In this document: piece after piece, positions 47,016 through 58,613 of the stretch
Layout: each line of letters begins with the position of its first letter
How positions within the stretch are numbered: position 1 is the first letter of the stretch
Assembly: GCA_027485165.1 (NCBI GenBank)
Contig: JAIXRN010000059.1
Coordinates: 1 to 64,000 of the forward strand
Length of the DNA: 64,000 nucleotides
Direction of reading: 5' to 3'
Origin: Rubrivivax sp.
GTDB lineage: Bacteria > Pseudomonadota > Gammaproteobacteria > Burkholderiales > Burkholderiaceae_C
The notes under the pieces: model-generated
Database searches by the model: none
Told to the model about the DNA's origin: nothing
The model's input: the letters and a program-made list of their open reading frames with translations, nothing else
Program-made: the position numbers and the translations under genes

Positions 47016-48140
47016 TCAGGCCAGCGGCGTGTCGACCACCGGCAGCGCGTCGATGTCGGCGGCCGGCTGGGGCGGCTGGTAGGGCGGGTACGCGGCCTGA
47101 GGAAGCTGCCCGGTGGGAAACTGGAATGGCGGTTGGCCGTTGCTGCGCCGCCGCAGCACCGACCGGTGCAGGGTCTCGCCGCAGGCTGGGCCCTGGCCGA
47201 CAGGCCGCGTCACCGGGCGGCCCCACTGCATCAGCTTGTAGACCCAGCCGAATGAATCGTTCAAGGTTGAATCGAAGCGCGGCGTGAAGTAGCTCAGGTA
47301 GTTCGGGTTCATCTGCAGGCCCGCGTTGCGGGCATGCCCGACCATCCAGTGCAGCGCCTCGTTGGCCAGGCCGTCGGGGTCGTAGCTGCCGCCGACGTTT
47401 GAATGCACGCCCGCGAACCAGGTCTGGGCCAGGGTGCCTGCCCAGCCCGGCGGCTTCACGAACAGCGTGGCCTGGAAGGCCTTGCGGCGTTCGTCCAGGG
47501 CCAGGGCATGTGCCGCGTAGCGGATGCTGGGGTTCAGCTGCACGTCGTGGTACTGGTAGCGGGCGCTGTTGAAGAGCTGCCCGATCAGCCCGGGCGCGCC
47601 CAGGGCGCCCACCGTGTCCCACACGCCCAGAAAGGTGATGGGCGGGCATTCACGCGTCTTCTGGATGCGCTGCGTACCGTTTTTCTTGCGCGTGAAGACG
47701 GCGCGGTAATCGTCGGTGTCCGGCAGCACGTTGGTTTCGTAGCAGCGGTACATCTCGGGCACGTAGAAGTCGTCTTCCTTGCGCACCAGGCCGTAGCGGT
47801 TCATGAAGCCGGCCAGGCTGCGCACGGTGAAGGCGCCGCGGCTGAAACCGAACAGGTACAGCTCGTCGCCCGGCTCATGGTTGTAGAGGATGAATCGGTA
47901 CATCGCGCGGATGTTCGATTCCATGCCATGTCCGAAGGCGCCGCCGGTCAGTTCGTCCAGCGGCCCGCCGGTGCCGACGCCGGGGTGGTAGTAGACGACC
48001 TGGTCGACACCGTCGTCGCTGCGCGTCTTCACCGCGCGCGCCACCTTGGTGACGTTGGTGGGCCGCCGCTTGCCGCTGTCGTCGTCGATCTGGTCCTGCT
48101 TGTTCCAGGTGCCGTCGGCACAGATCACGATGCGCTTCAT
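47016..48140 (-). CDS. DUF2235 alpha/beta hydrolase (Tle1-type lipase-like)
   Basis: 374 residues. It starts MKRIVICADGTWNKQDQ, the DUF2235 hallmark. The nucleophile is S100 in the elbow LFGFSRGAFTVRSLAGF, followed by D175 in LGVWDTVGALG and H246 in WFAGVHSNVGG. This is the catalytic triad of type VI lipase effectors of the Tle1 class. The Pro/Gln-rich tail is low complexity. No signal peptide, VgrG, PAAR or Tle immunity-type gene is adjacent, so a T6SS role is not supported. It faces the CHAT-MBL gene (47-base gap) and lies 91 bases downstream of the VWA gene on the same strand. Confidence 0.88.
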   Translation of the reverse strand: MKRIVICADGTWNKQDQIDDDSGKRRPTNVTKVARAVKTRSDDGVDQVVYYHPGVGTGGPLDELTGGAFGHGMESNIRAMYRFILYNHEPGDELYLFGFSRGAFTVRSLAGFMNRYGLVRKEDDFYVPEMYRCYETNVLPDTDDYRAVFTRKKNGTQRIQKTRECPPITFLGVWDTVGALGAPGLIGQLFNSARYQYHDVQLNPSIRYAAHALALDERRKAFQATLFVKPPGWAGTLAQTWFAGVHSNVGGSYDPDGLANEALHWMVGHARNAGLQMNPNYLSYFTPRFDSTLNDSFGWVYKLMQWGRPVTRPVGQGPACGETLHRSVLRRRSNGQPPFQFPTGQLPQAAYPPYQPPQPAADIDALPVVDTPLA

Positions 48141-48231
48141 TCAGCCCTCCGGCCATTCTTGTTGCGCCGGACTGTGCACTGGCGCAAGGGGCTGTGCAAC
48201 GACTTTTGCGCCCGCTGGCGCCGCGCCTGCT

Positions 48232-49263
48232 TCAGGCCACGCGCCCGAACCACCACAGGGAAAGGCCGGCCGCCGTGACCGCCAGCAGGGCGCCGAGAGC
48301 AGCGAACAGGGCCGTGACCTCGGTTTCCTTGCGTTCCACCACCATGCGCGAGGACAGCGATTCGTAGACCTTCTTCAGGTCTTCGGCGGTGCCGGCATAG
48401 AAGTATTCGCCATGCGTCAGCACCGAGACGTTCTTCAGCGTTTCCTCGTCCAGCTTGACGCGCATGCTCCAGCCTTCGAAGCCGATGACTTCACCGCTGG
48501 TGGTGCCAATGCCCACCGTGTAGACGCGGATGCCGCGCTCGGCCGCCATCTTGGCGGCATCCAGCGGGTCGGGGCCGGTGGTGCGCTGGCCGTCGGTCAG
48601 CATGATGATGGCCGCCGAGTTGTAGCTGCCCGGGGCTACGGGCGTGAAAGCCTTGTCTTCCTTCTTGCCGATTTCCTTGCCCGGGAAGTTGCGCTGGCCG
48701 GTGATGTTTTGGATCTCGATGCCGTGGTCCGGGAACAGCGTAGCCAGGCTCAGGATGATGCCGCTGCCGGTGGCCGTGCCGCGCTGCAGCTGGAAGCGGT
48801 CGATGGCGGCGATGACGTCGTCTCGGCTGGTGGTGGGGGCCTGCACCACCGCGGCGGTGCCAGCGAACGACACCACGCCCACTTTCACTTCGCGCGGCAG
48901 GTTTTCGACGAAGGCCTTGGCCGCCACCTGCGAAGCCACCAGGCGGTTGGGCTTGACGTCTTCGGCGCGCATGCTGCCGGACACGTCCATGGCCAGCATG
49001 ATGGTGCGCTCTGCCAAGGGCAGGGTGATGATGGCCGTGGGCCGGGCGATCGACAGCAGCAGCGCCGCCATGGCCAGCAGCAGCAACAGCGGCGGCACAT
49101 GCCGGCGCCAGCCCGGGCCGCGGCCCAAGGCCATCTTCGCCACCTGGATGCTGGCCAGCCGCACGGTGCTGCGGCGCTTGCGCTTCAGGATCCAGCTGTA
49201 CAGCAGCACCAGCAGCGGCAGCGCCAGCAGCAGCCACAGCATCGTGGGCCAGATGAACTTCAT
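48232..49263 (-). CDS. VWA domain membrane protein (BatA-like)
   Basis: 343 residues. Two N-terminal membrane helices (about 7-26 and 57-74), a VWA domain with MIDAS residues D93, S95 and S97 (AMDVSGSM) and later LTDGQRT, and a C-terminal helix (about 318-340). This is the BatA/DUF58-partner arrangement. Its ATG overlaps the DUF58 stop by 4 bases. With MoxR it probably forms a metal-ion-dependent chaperone or assembly module at the inner membrane. Confidence 0.9.
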   Translation of the reverse strand: MKFIWPTMLWLLLALPLLVLLYSWILKRKRRSTVRLASIQVAKMALGRGPGWRRHVPPLLLLLAMAALLLSIARPTAIITLPLAERTIMLAMDVSGSMRAEDVKPNRLVASQVAAKAFVENLPREVKVGVVSFAGTAAVVQAPTTSRDDVIAAIDRFQLQRGTATGSGIILSLATLFPDHGIEIQNITGQRNFPGKEIGKKEDKAFTPVAPGSYNSAAIIMLTDGQRTTGPDPLDAAKMAAERGIRVYTVGIGTTSGEVIGFEGWSMRVKLDEETLKNVSVLTHGEYFYAGTAEDLKKVYESLSSRMVVERKETEVTALFAALGALLAVTAAGLSLWWFGRVA

Positions 49264-50337
49264 GGTGCAGCCTCCTGGGGCGAGGGCTTGGACGGGATGT
49301 GGGGCGATGTCACGGGCGATGTCGGGGCGGCGGCCGAGCGGGCGCGCTGCAGGTGGGCCGGGAAGCGCCGGCCGGCGCCCAGCCTGGCGCGCTGGCGGCG
49401 CATGTCGGCGTAGCGCAGCAGGGCGTCCAGCAGGTCGTCGTCGGTGGCCAGTTCCAGGATGTCGGCGCCGCTGGCCGACAGGTCCTGAATCAGCTGTGCT
49501 TCCTGGGCTTCGGCGATGGCGGCATAGCGTTCGCGGAAGGCCGGGTCGGCGGCGTCGATCAACAGCTGCTCGCCGGTCTCGGCGTCTTCCACTGTCACCA
49601 GGCCAACGTCAGGCAGGGCCATTTCCAGCGGGTCGTACAGGCGCACGGCCACCACTTCGTGCCGCTGCGCCAGCCGCGCAAGCGGTTTTTGCCAGCCGGG
49701 GCTGCTGATGAAGTCGCTGACCACGAACACCAGGCCACGGCGGCGGATGTTGCCTTCGGCCTGGACCAGCAGGTCGGCCAGGTGCGTGCCTTCAGTGCCG
49801 GCCTGGTCTGCTGCCCGTGTCTGCCGTACCGGCCGGGGCTGCGGCGGGCGTGGCTGCAGCATGCGCTGCAGCAGGCCCAGCACATGGCTGCGGGTGGTGC
49901 CGGGCTGCAGCACCGCGTCCACCCGCTGGCCGAAGAACATCGCGCCCACGCGGTTGCCGTGGCGGGTGATCACGCGCGCCAGCGTGGCCACGAAGCCGGT
50001 GGACACGTTGAGCTTGGTGATGTCGCGGCTGCCGAAGTTGACGCTGCCCGACAGGTCCAGCAGGAACCAGGCCGTCAGGTCGCGGTCTTCGATGAACTGG
50101 CGTACGTAGGGCTGCTGCAGGCGCGCCGTGACGTTCCAGTCGATGTGGCGCACGTCGTCGTGGTGCTGGTATTCGCGCAGGTCGGCCAGGTCCACGCCCG
50201 CGCCGCGGAACAGGGTGCGGTAGTCGCCCTGCAGCAGGCCGTCCAGGCGCCGGATGACGGTCCATTCCAGGCGCCGCAGCAGCTGCTCGGGCACCGGCAC
50301 CGGCGTGCCGGCGCCGGTGCCTGCCAGGCCGGCGGCA

Positions 50338-50345
<8 letters not shown>
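49260..50345 (-). CDS. DUF58 domain protein
   Basis: 361 residues. The DUF58 hallmark is REYQHHDDVRHIDWNVTARL followed by PYVRQFIEDRDL. A VWA-like fold includes LLDLSGSVNFG and FVVSDFIS. No transmembrane segment is visible, so this is the short soluble subtype. It overlaps the moxR stop by 8 bases and the VWA gene by 4, the classic MoxR-DUF58-VWA order. The Pro/Ala/Ser-rich C-terminal tail (after about 325) looks disordered. Confidence 0.92.
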
Positions 50346-51348
<1,003 letters not shown>

Positions 51349-51412
51349 GGTGGGTGTCCGGGGTGGGCGGGCTGGGCGGGGGGGGGCAGGGCAGGGCAGG
51401 GATTGGGGCGGT

Positions 51413-52402
51413 TCAGAACGGCGGCATGCCGGCAGCCGCAGCGGCGTTTTCGATCGGCACCGCAAAACCGATGCCGATGAAGGTGCGCTGTTCAGACGGG
51501 TTCAGGATGGCGGTGACGATGCCCACAACATGGCCGTCCATGGTGACCAGCGGGCCACCGGAATTGCCGGGGTTGGCCGCCGCGTCGAACTGGATCAGGT
51601 TGGTCAGCGTCTTCTCGCCCTCGGGCGACCGGAACTCGCGCTTCAGCCCCGACACCACGCCGTAGCTGACCGATGGCCCGATGCCGAAGGGGTGGCCTAC
51701 GGCAATGACGTGGTCGCCTGGCCGCAGGTCGCTGGTGGACTTCATCGTCGCGGCTTCCAGGTCGTCGGGCAGGCTGGTGGCGCGCAGCACGGCCAGGTCG
51801 TTCTCGGGCTGGACACCGACGACCTGGGCGTCGCTCATGTGGCCGTTGGCGAAGCGCACGCGCAGGCGCTTGGCGCCGGCCACCACGTGCAGGTTGGTCA
51901 GGATGGTGCCGTTGTCGACGATGACCACGCCCGTGCCCACGCTGCGTTCGCTGTTGCGGTCGGGGCTGGCGCCGCTGGACTTGTCGTCGCCGGCGTCTTC
52001 GTCGCGCATGAAACCCGTGACGCGCACCACCGAAGGCAGGATCTCTTCGTAGGCCTTGGCGGCGAACGAGGGCAGAGGTTCCTTTTCCAGCGACTGACGG
52101 ACGGCGGTGTCGATGTCGCCCTGGGTGACGACGCGGGGGCCCGGGCGCCACTGCTGCACCGCCAGCATGCCCACCACGGCCAGCAGGGCGCCGATCAGGG
52201 CCCAAAGCGGGGCGCGGCGGTCGCGGATTGAGCGGGTTGAGGAAGCGCCAGTACTGGCTGTTTGAGCTGATTCCTCAGTTCTAGCGCTGTCGGGTGCGTC
52301 ACTGCCCGATGCTGCGTTCACAGGCTGCGCCGAATCCGTAGCGGCCGAGGCCGACGGCAAGGCGTTGCGGGGCGAACGGCTGTAGAGCGGGGCCTTTTTC
52401 AT
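51413..52402 (-). CDS. membrane-anchored trypsin-like serine protease (S1C, no PDZ)
   Basis: 329 residues. A Ser/Ala-rich cytoplasmic N-terminal region (1-62) precedes one transmembrane helix (about 66-83). A DegP-like protease domain follows with triad H172 (LTNLHVVAGA), D202 (QPENDLAVL) and S281 (ANPGNSGGPL). The protein ends at residue 329 without a PDZ domain, unlike DegP/DegQ/DegS. It is 64 bases upstream of moxR on the same strand and may open the operon. Possible roles are envelope quality control or a regulated protease of the MoxR module. Confidence 0.9.
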   Translation of the reverse strand: MKKAPLYSRSPRNALPSASAATDSAQPVNAASGSDAPDSARTEESAQTASTGASSTRSIRDRRAPLWALIGALLAVVGMLAVQQWRPGPRVVTQGDIDTAVRQSLEKEPLPSFAAKAYEEILPSVVRVTGFMRDEDAGDDKSSGASPDRNSERSVGTGVVIVDNGTILTNLHVVAGAKRLRVRFANGHMSDAQVVGVQPENDLAVLRATSLPDDLEAATMKSTSDLRPGDHVIAVGHPFGIGPSVSYGVVSGLKREFRSPEGEKTLTNLIQFDAAANPGNSGGPLVTMDGHVVGIVTAILNPSEQRTFIGIGFAVPIENAAAAAGMPPF

Positions 52403-52514
52403 GGCGAGGTCGGGGCGGGCCCCGGGCAGGTGGAGATTCCTGAGATGACACTATCACGTTGCGAAGGGGCTTGTGTGGCGGGTGGTGGTTGGGGTGGCGC
52501 TCATGGCAACTGGA

Positions 52515-52672
52515 TCAAGCTGAACTGCGCGCCTCAGCCAGCGAAAGCTTCTTGATCTCAGCTGGACTCAAGCACTCTCGAATCCGTCCATACAGTTCCG
52601 CTGCGTACTTGTAGTTGCCGAGACGGAATGCGTCTTCCGCAAGCGGCCGCAGCTGGGCCGAAAGAACCTCAA
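52515..52672 (-). pseudogene. 3' remnant of an unidentified gene beside the IS fragment
   Basis: About 50 codons remain, reading ...LSAQLRPLAEDAFRLGNYKYAAELYGRIRECLSPAEIKK... to a stop at 52515. It has the look of a helical (TPR-like) C terminus of small proteins found near toxin loci. The upstream part is replaced by transposase DNA at about 52672. Base composition is lower in GC than the core genes. It may be a disabled immunity-type gene of the RHS locus; the family is not identified. Confidence 0.5.
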
Positions 52673-53182
52673 GGGCAGGGCAACCAGTGGCATTTCGGTA
52701 TGAAGATGCACTCGGGCGTGGATGCCGAGCCAGGCCTGATCCACAGCGTGGTCTGCACTGCGGCGCATGAGGCTGACGTGGCCCACGCACACGAGCTGCT
52801 GCACGGCCAGGAGACCCAGGTCCACAGCGACAGCGGCTACACCGGGTTGGACAGGCGCGACGAGATCGCGTCTGCGCAGGACGAGGGTCGACTGCGCAAA
52901 GACATCGACTGGCGCATCGCCATGAAGCGCGGCCAACTGAAGGCCATGCCCAAAGGCCCGGCCAAAGCGCTGTGCGAGTGGTTCAAACGGCGAAAGGCCC
53001 AGGTGCGAGCCGTCGTGGAGCACCCCTTCCACATCATCAAGAACCTGTTCGGCTACCGCAAAGTCAGCTACCGCGGTATCGCCAAGAACGAGGCTCGGGC
53101 CAAAACGCAGGCGGCGCTGGTCAACCTGTACATCTCCAGGCGCCGATTGATGACCAAAGGGGTCAGGGCGTCTACCGCTTGA
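52673..53182 (+). pseudogene. truncated IS5-family transposase
   Basis: About 169 codons matching the C-terminal half of IS5-type DDE transposases: GNQWHFGMKMHSGVDAEPGL, VHSDSGYTGLDRRDEI (second Asp), and EHPFHIIKNLFGYRKVSYRG (Glu). The N-terminal half with the first Asp is missing; the frame upstream of 52673 belongs to the gene remnant on the other strand. It ends normally at a TGA. I could not find terminal inverted repeats, so element limits are unknown; the right end may lie before about 53250. Confidence 0.88.
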
Positions 53183-53311
53183 AGATCGGCCGAAAAGCGG
53201 CTGCTTCAATCCCAGAAAAGGTCTTCTGCCCGTCCGCAACAAGCTTCAGCAGCCGTGATGGCGAACAGCATCGAGCTGGTGATCGCTGAAAGCGTGTTGA
53301 TCAGCGATTCC

Positions 53312-53596
53312 TTAGAGCTTGTACCGCACCCTTGCCTCTTTTGCTGAGATGACCGTCAGTGTTGGTGCTCCGCCACCGTGGCTAGGACTGTCCGGGTAAG
53401 TTAGTTCCCAATATCGCCCGTCACTGTGGTCCAGGTACAGCATTGCCCAGCCGTCGTCTGAAGCGGCCAATTCAACCAAGTAATACTTGACCAAATCATT
53501 GATTCGTGATGCCAGCTGGTCGGCTTGAGAGCGCTCGCCATCAAAAAACCAGCCCCCGATGATTTCGGTCTCCCCAGGGAGTATTTTGTTTGACAT
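53312..53596 (-). CDS. Imm27-like immunity protein
   Basis: 94 residues, soluble. The segments KILPGETEIIGGWFFDG, ASDDGWAMLYLDHSDGRYWEL, TYPDSPSHGGGAPTL and the C-terminal ISAKEARVRYKL agree with the Imm27 pattern as I remember it. Its ATG overlaps the RHS stop codon by one base (TAATG), the typical toxin-immunity layout. GC content is visibly lower than in the core genes. It should neutralise the C-terminal toxin of the RHS protein. Confidence 0.8.
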   Translation of the reverse strand: MSNKILPGETEIIGGWFFDGERSQADQLASRINDLVKYYLVELAASDDGWAMLYLDHSDGRYWELTYPDSPSHGGGAPTLTVISAKEARVRYKL

Positions 53597-56500
53597 TAAT
53601 GTACGACCCTTTGGGACGCGCCGACAGGTATTGGCCCATTCGGGATGACGAACTCAGACGCACCAGCAGCAGTTTTGCCACCTCCAACGAAGCCAGGATT
53701 TGTTCGATTGATGGGTGATGCAATGCCTTGAACCTTAGCACTCGGGAACTCAATTATTCTGAGAGGCGAAGTTTGCGGTATTGCCAGTTTGTTAGCGATT
53801 TGATTTGCGGATAGACCGCGTAGTTCTCTTGCGTTGGTCACGAAGACATCGAGGTCCCCCGGTTTGCCAAGCGAGGTCGGCCTCAAATTGCCGGGAACGA
53901 CTCGGGCGAAAGTTCCAGATACCGGGTTCGCTACACCCCGTGCTGCCTGCCTGGCACCGACAATGAAGACTGTTTGCGGCGCTGCAGCCGAGACCGCTAT
54001 GCCAGCGCCGATCCCAACCCCCACACCAACTTCGCCCCACGTTGGTTCGATGTAGGGGCCCCCAGGCGCATTCGCTGCGCCACTTGGAGGAGTCGCCACA
54101 CCCGAGCCTCGGCCGTCGAGGATCGGTAAGCCTCGGCGCTCTGCTGCTTCGCGCTGCTGTCGACAACCCTCGTCGTCGCTGCTGCAGGCCAATCGACCAT
54201 CAGGGTCGACAAATCCATACGGATTGTTGTGAGCGTAAACATATCTGTTGAATTGCCTCCCAGAGTCCCAGTCGGTAACAACCGGGTCAACACTTAGGAA
54301 AGCCCCTGCAATGGGATCGTAATACCGCTGCTGCATGTACACGAGCGCAGTATCCGCATCATTCACATGCCCCGTGTACCCCACACCCTGTGGCACGGCG
54401 CCTTCGGCCACTGCACCGTACGGTTCATAGCGTGTGCGGCTGGTAACTTGGCCCGCTGCGTTGCTGCGCGCCACCGGGCTGCCCAAGGCATCGGTGTGGA
54501 CATAAGTCACAGCGCCGCCTTCGCCCACCTCTGCCACCAGCCGCTTGCCCAGTGATGCGAAGCGCGTGTGCCCATGGGTGCTGTCCCAGGTGAACAGCAG
54601 CTGCCCGCTCAAGCTGTACGCCGAAAGGCGCCCGCTGCCATCTGCGCGGCCCAGCCAGTGGCGCCTGCCGTGGCCGTCGTAGTAGTAATACGCACGGCCG
54701 TGCACATGGCGCAGCCGGTTACCCAGGTCGAAGTGGTAGGCCTGGGCGCCACGTTGGATGACGTTCCCGTTGGCGTCGTAGCCGATGCCAATGTTCTGGC
54801 TGCCCGTCATGGCCACCAGGCGCTGGGTGGCCGGGTCCGTGTGGTGGACCAGGCTGCGGCTGCCCACCGTGCTGCGGGTGATGTTGTCCAGGGCGTCGTA
54901 CTGAAAGTGCCCGAAGCCCCAGCGGCCGTCGGCCACGGTCAGCCGGTCCAGCCCGTCGTACTGCATGCTGACGCCAGCCAGACCCTCGAATTCGTCGGCC
55001 ATCGACTGCACGTTGCCGGCGGCGTCGTGGCGGTAGCGGTACTGGATGACGTTGTGGTCGCGCCAGAGTTCGGGCAGGCCCCGAACGTTCTGCTGCGTCT
55101 GGTGTACCACCCCGTTGCCCAAACGCATGCCGGCCAGTGATCCGTTGGGGTGGTAGTACGCTTCAGCCGCATAAGCCCCGGCGCGGGTCGGGCGCCCCAG
55201 TGCGTCGGGTGCGTAGTCCACCCAGCCCCAGGGGTCGGTCAGGCCCGCGACATCGCCCTGGGCGTTGATGGCCCAGTAGAAGTTCCAGCCGGTCCCGGGC
55301 GTCTGGCTGGGCCAGCTCAGCCACTCGGACTTCAGCAGCCGGCGGTTGTTGTACTGGTAGGTCCAGGTCAGTTCGCTGGAAGACACCTCGGCCGGCAGGC
55401 CGTCAGGCGTGTACGTGCGCCAGACGCTGGGGCTGCCGTCGCCGTAGGTGGTGCTCAGCAGCCGGTTGCGCAGGTCGTAGCTGTGGCTGATCTTGCGTGC
55501 TGCCGGTACCTAATCGGGGTTGCATGCGCCCGGGTCTGTCAGGCTCAATCCTGTGGCGCGCCACAGCAGGTTGTCCGCCGCGTCGTACTGTTCGACCGTT
55601 GCGCCCGTCTCCGGCTCGATCGTTTTGCACAGTCGCTGGTGCATGTCATAGACATATCGCTTTGCGGAACTGATCGTTCCGTTCGGGCCAGGGCCCGTGC
55701 GGGTGATGCTCCGAGCCTTGCCGAAGATGTCGCGGTCGATCGCCACGGTCACACCTTCGGGTGCCGTGATGAAGGTGATGGCACCGTCCGACGGTTGATC
55801 GAATACCTGGAACTGATGGACCTGGGCGTAACCACGGGGGTTCGTCACCCGTTTTCTGGCGCCTGGCAGATAGTCTGTCCGCGTTGTCAATGTCCCCAGT
55901 TCGCTGGCGGCGTGCTGCGCCACGACGCGTCCCAGGGCGTCGTACTGCCAAGTCGTTCCAGGCGAGTTCACGTCCAACGCGCTGCGGCGTGGATAGCTGG
56001 TGAAAGCTTTGCGTCCTTGTTCGTCGTAGCGCGTTTCGACCGCGCTTGCCGTGGACGACTCGCGTTGTGAGTCGAAGGAGTAGGACAGCCGCTCACGCCA
56101 CAGCGCGTCGTAGTAGCGATAGGTGACGGCTGCACCCGTGATGTCCGTCAGCCGCCAGTGGCCGGCACCGAAGCCATGGCTGTCAGAGTTCAGGCGCTCG
56201 AAGTTGATCCATCGAGGGTGGTAGCCGGCGTCGCCTTCTGGCGGGTACTGGACAGAAGCAAGGTGACCCATGGCGTCGTAGCCATAGTGCGTGGTCTGGC
56301 CAGTCTCATCGGTCGTGGAAGTGATCCAGCCACTGTCATTGACGACGGCTGAGTCTGCCGTGCCGTCGGCGTACACCACGCGCTGGGGAATGCCGCGTTT
56401 CCAGTTCTCTGGCCGTGTGGCCAGACCTCGCCCGTCGGTGACTGACGCCAGCGTTCCATCGGCGTTGTACTGCAAGCTGTGCCGTGGCAGATTGAATCGT

Positions 56501-58446
56501 TTTTCAAGTATCGGCAGCGCCGTGGCCTGACTGAACTCTCGTTCAAGTGAAACCAGCCCGGTGTCGGCATTGGTGACGCTCTGGGTCTGGCCCAGGACCC
56601 AGAGCTGTGGGTGGTCGTAGTACCTGGTGATGTCCGTTCGCCCATGCCCGGTGGAGCTCCAGCTTTGCTTGCGCTCGGGTCTGGCTGCCCAGTCGAACTG
56701 GTCATAGCGTGCGTTGAAGCTGTCGCCGTCCTGCAAGGTCGTCGTCCCCGTGAGTGGCCTGGGATGACGGTCAGCGAAGTCTTCTCCGCGCGGCATCACA
56801 GAAGCCCCGATGGGCGACCGAAATGGCATGCCGGACAGTCGTGGCTCATACGTATGTCGCTGCGAACTCAGGATCTGCCCTGGCCCCGTCCCCTTCTCGA
56901 CTTGGAAGAGCTGGCCTTCGTCGCTTCCGAAGGTGTTCCCGAAGGTGTGCCGTTCGTAGGAACCGGGTCCGAAGACCTCGGTGCTGAAGCCGGCTTGGTA
57001 CTGGTATCGCCATTGGGTCGTCTGTGCACCTGCTGCTTGCACCGTTTTGCTGCGCACGGCGAACGCGTCCCAGGCCACGGGAACCCAGTCGCTGTCGTCA
57101 TTGGGGTTGCTGGGGTTCCCGATGGCGCAATTCGGCCCGTAAGGATCGATGCCAGCGCGCACGAAGCGCTGGATGTCCAGCACGTAGCTGGCTGTGGCGC
57201 CCGATGGGTGAGTCACAGATCCGGTTGGCTGTGCAGCGATGGGGTCGCCAGGGTTGCCGCAGCTGCGGTAGGGCTCGCCCGGCGCCCCGGTGTTGTAGGC
57301 GAGCGGCATGTTGCGCAATGCCGCCAGGTCATAGCGCCAGGCCGTGTTGTCAGGCAGTTGCACCAGGCTCAGTCCCGCTTGCTGCCCTGTTCCTGCGTAC
57401 TGGTAGGTCCAGGTTCTGCCGTGGGCGGCGACGCGGGTGACGAACCCGTCGCCGTTGTAGTCCAGCGTGATCGACCTGCCGTCGCTTGACTGGATGTTGG
57501 CCAATCTGGGCCGCTCGTGGGCCTGCGTGGGGTGGTAGGTGTAGTTGACCCAGTTGCCGAAGCGGTCCTCGACGCGGGTGGCGTAAAGGCGCATGTTGCG
57601 GCGTTCCAGCAAGACGTAGGTCGGTCCCGGGCCGCCATGAGCTTTAGTCATCGCCAAGTTCGGTTCGTGGTGCGCGCCCATCCAGTCGAACCAGTACCGG
57701 GTGCCGTCTGGGCGCGTGGCGATGAAGCCTTCTCCGCTGCCATTGCGGATGGCGGGTAGGCAGGCGATGGCACTGAAGTCACGGGTTACCCAGCGTGCGT
57801 CGGACCCAGTGGGCCGGGGCGTGTCTGTGTTCACCGGCATCAGCAGTTGGGCGCCTTCCCCGGGCACATTCAAGGACGTACCGCTCCAGTAATCGAAAGG
57901 GCCCGCACCGGCACCGGAGGAGGGCAGCCACACATACGGTGGCACGCCATTGCCGGCACTGCAGCGCGCAGCTGGCCAGCCGGCGATGACTGAGAAAACG
58001 CCGCCGATGTGAGGCAGATCCAGGTCCCAGTCGGCAAACGCCCGGTCCGAAACCCGCCAGCTGGTGGGCAGCCCCCGGCCCATGCTGTTGCTGCGCGGTT
58101 GGAAGCTGCGGCTGATGCGGACGGGCAAAGCGTTGTTGCCCTTGATGTCCACTTCAGTCGTCTGCAGCGTCAGTGCGCCGCTTTGTAGGCTGATGCGGTC
58201 CCCGAAGTCATTCGGGCCCAGTGCGGAAATCTGCTCCGCCCGCTTGACGTGCGCGGCGTATTCGTCCCACAAGGGGACGTTGGCCTGCACGGTCGCTGTG
58301 ACGACAGCCAAGGCGAGCGCGACCAAGCCAGCGCAGCAGCGGGCGACGTACACCACTGGTCGCTGAGGCCGCCCAGCGCTCCGGTGCGGGTCGCCTTCCA
58401 TACCGGTCGCGACGCGTGGTGTTTCCTCAATTTGAAGTACTGTCAT
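53596..58446 (-). pseudogene. RHS/YD-repeat toxin gene split by an in-frame amber codon
   Basis: One reading frame of 1617 codons, broken only by TAG at 55512-55510 (codon 979). The 978-residue part has a signal-anchor helix (about 32-53), an RHS N-terminal domain (DRISLQSGALTLQTTEVDI...) and YD repeats. The 3' part continues in the same frame with ISHSYDLRNRLLSTTYGDGSP, more YD repeats and the core end motif (NRYVYAHNNPYGFVDPDG). A ~200-residue variable C terminus follows (DLDVFVTNARELRGL; FPSAKVQGIASP; NPGFVGGGKTAAGASEFVIP), a polymorphic toxin domain that may be the 'type 10' class. GGGAGGAGG precedes the ATG. A GTG at 55386 could start the 3' part alone. The gene is either recently inactivated, read through, or affected by a base error. 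Confidence 0.88.
55510..55512 (-). other. in-frame amber codon in the RHS gene
   Basis: TAG sits between ...SLTDPGACNPD and VPAARKISHSYD..., in the same frame on both sides and with uninterrupted RHS similarity across it. A single base change (for example from CAG, AAG, GAG or TGG) would restore a complete gene. Confidence 0.9.
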
Positions 58447-58613
58447 GGCGCCTCCTCCCGCTCGAATGTCTAACGACGAACTGAAGCGTGCTCGGCGGTG
58501 TTCCGCAGGTCAATCACCCCTCGATTCCCTCCGATGGGGGCCCCATCCACGACCAACCTTGGCTCTTCAGGAACGCCTGCATTGCCGGCACCACATTGAG
58601 CCATGATCCACCG

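Noticed and set aside
47016-48140. A type VI secretion lipase effector with immunity gene
   Set aside because: The catalytic domain fits Tle1, but there is no VgrG, PAAR, DUF4123 or periplasmic immunity gene next to it, so only the DUF2235 hydrolase call is kept.
53183-53311. A short plus-strand frame (MANSIELVIAESV...) after the transposase
   Set aside because: Only about 29 codons, without ribosome site or recognisable family; probably part of the IS end or neutral DNA.
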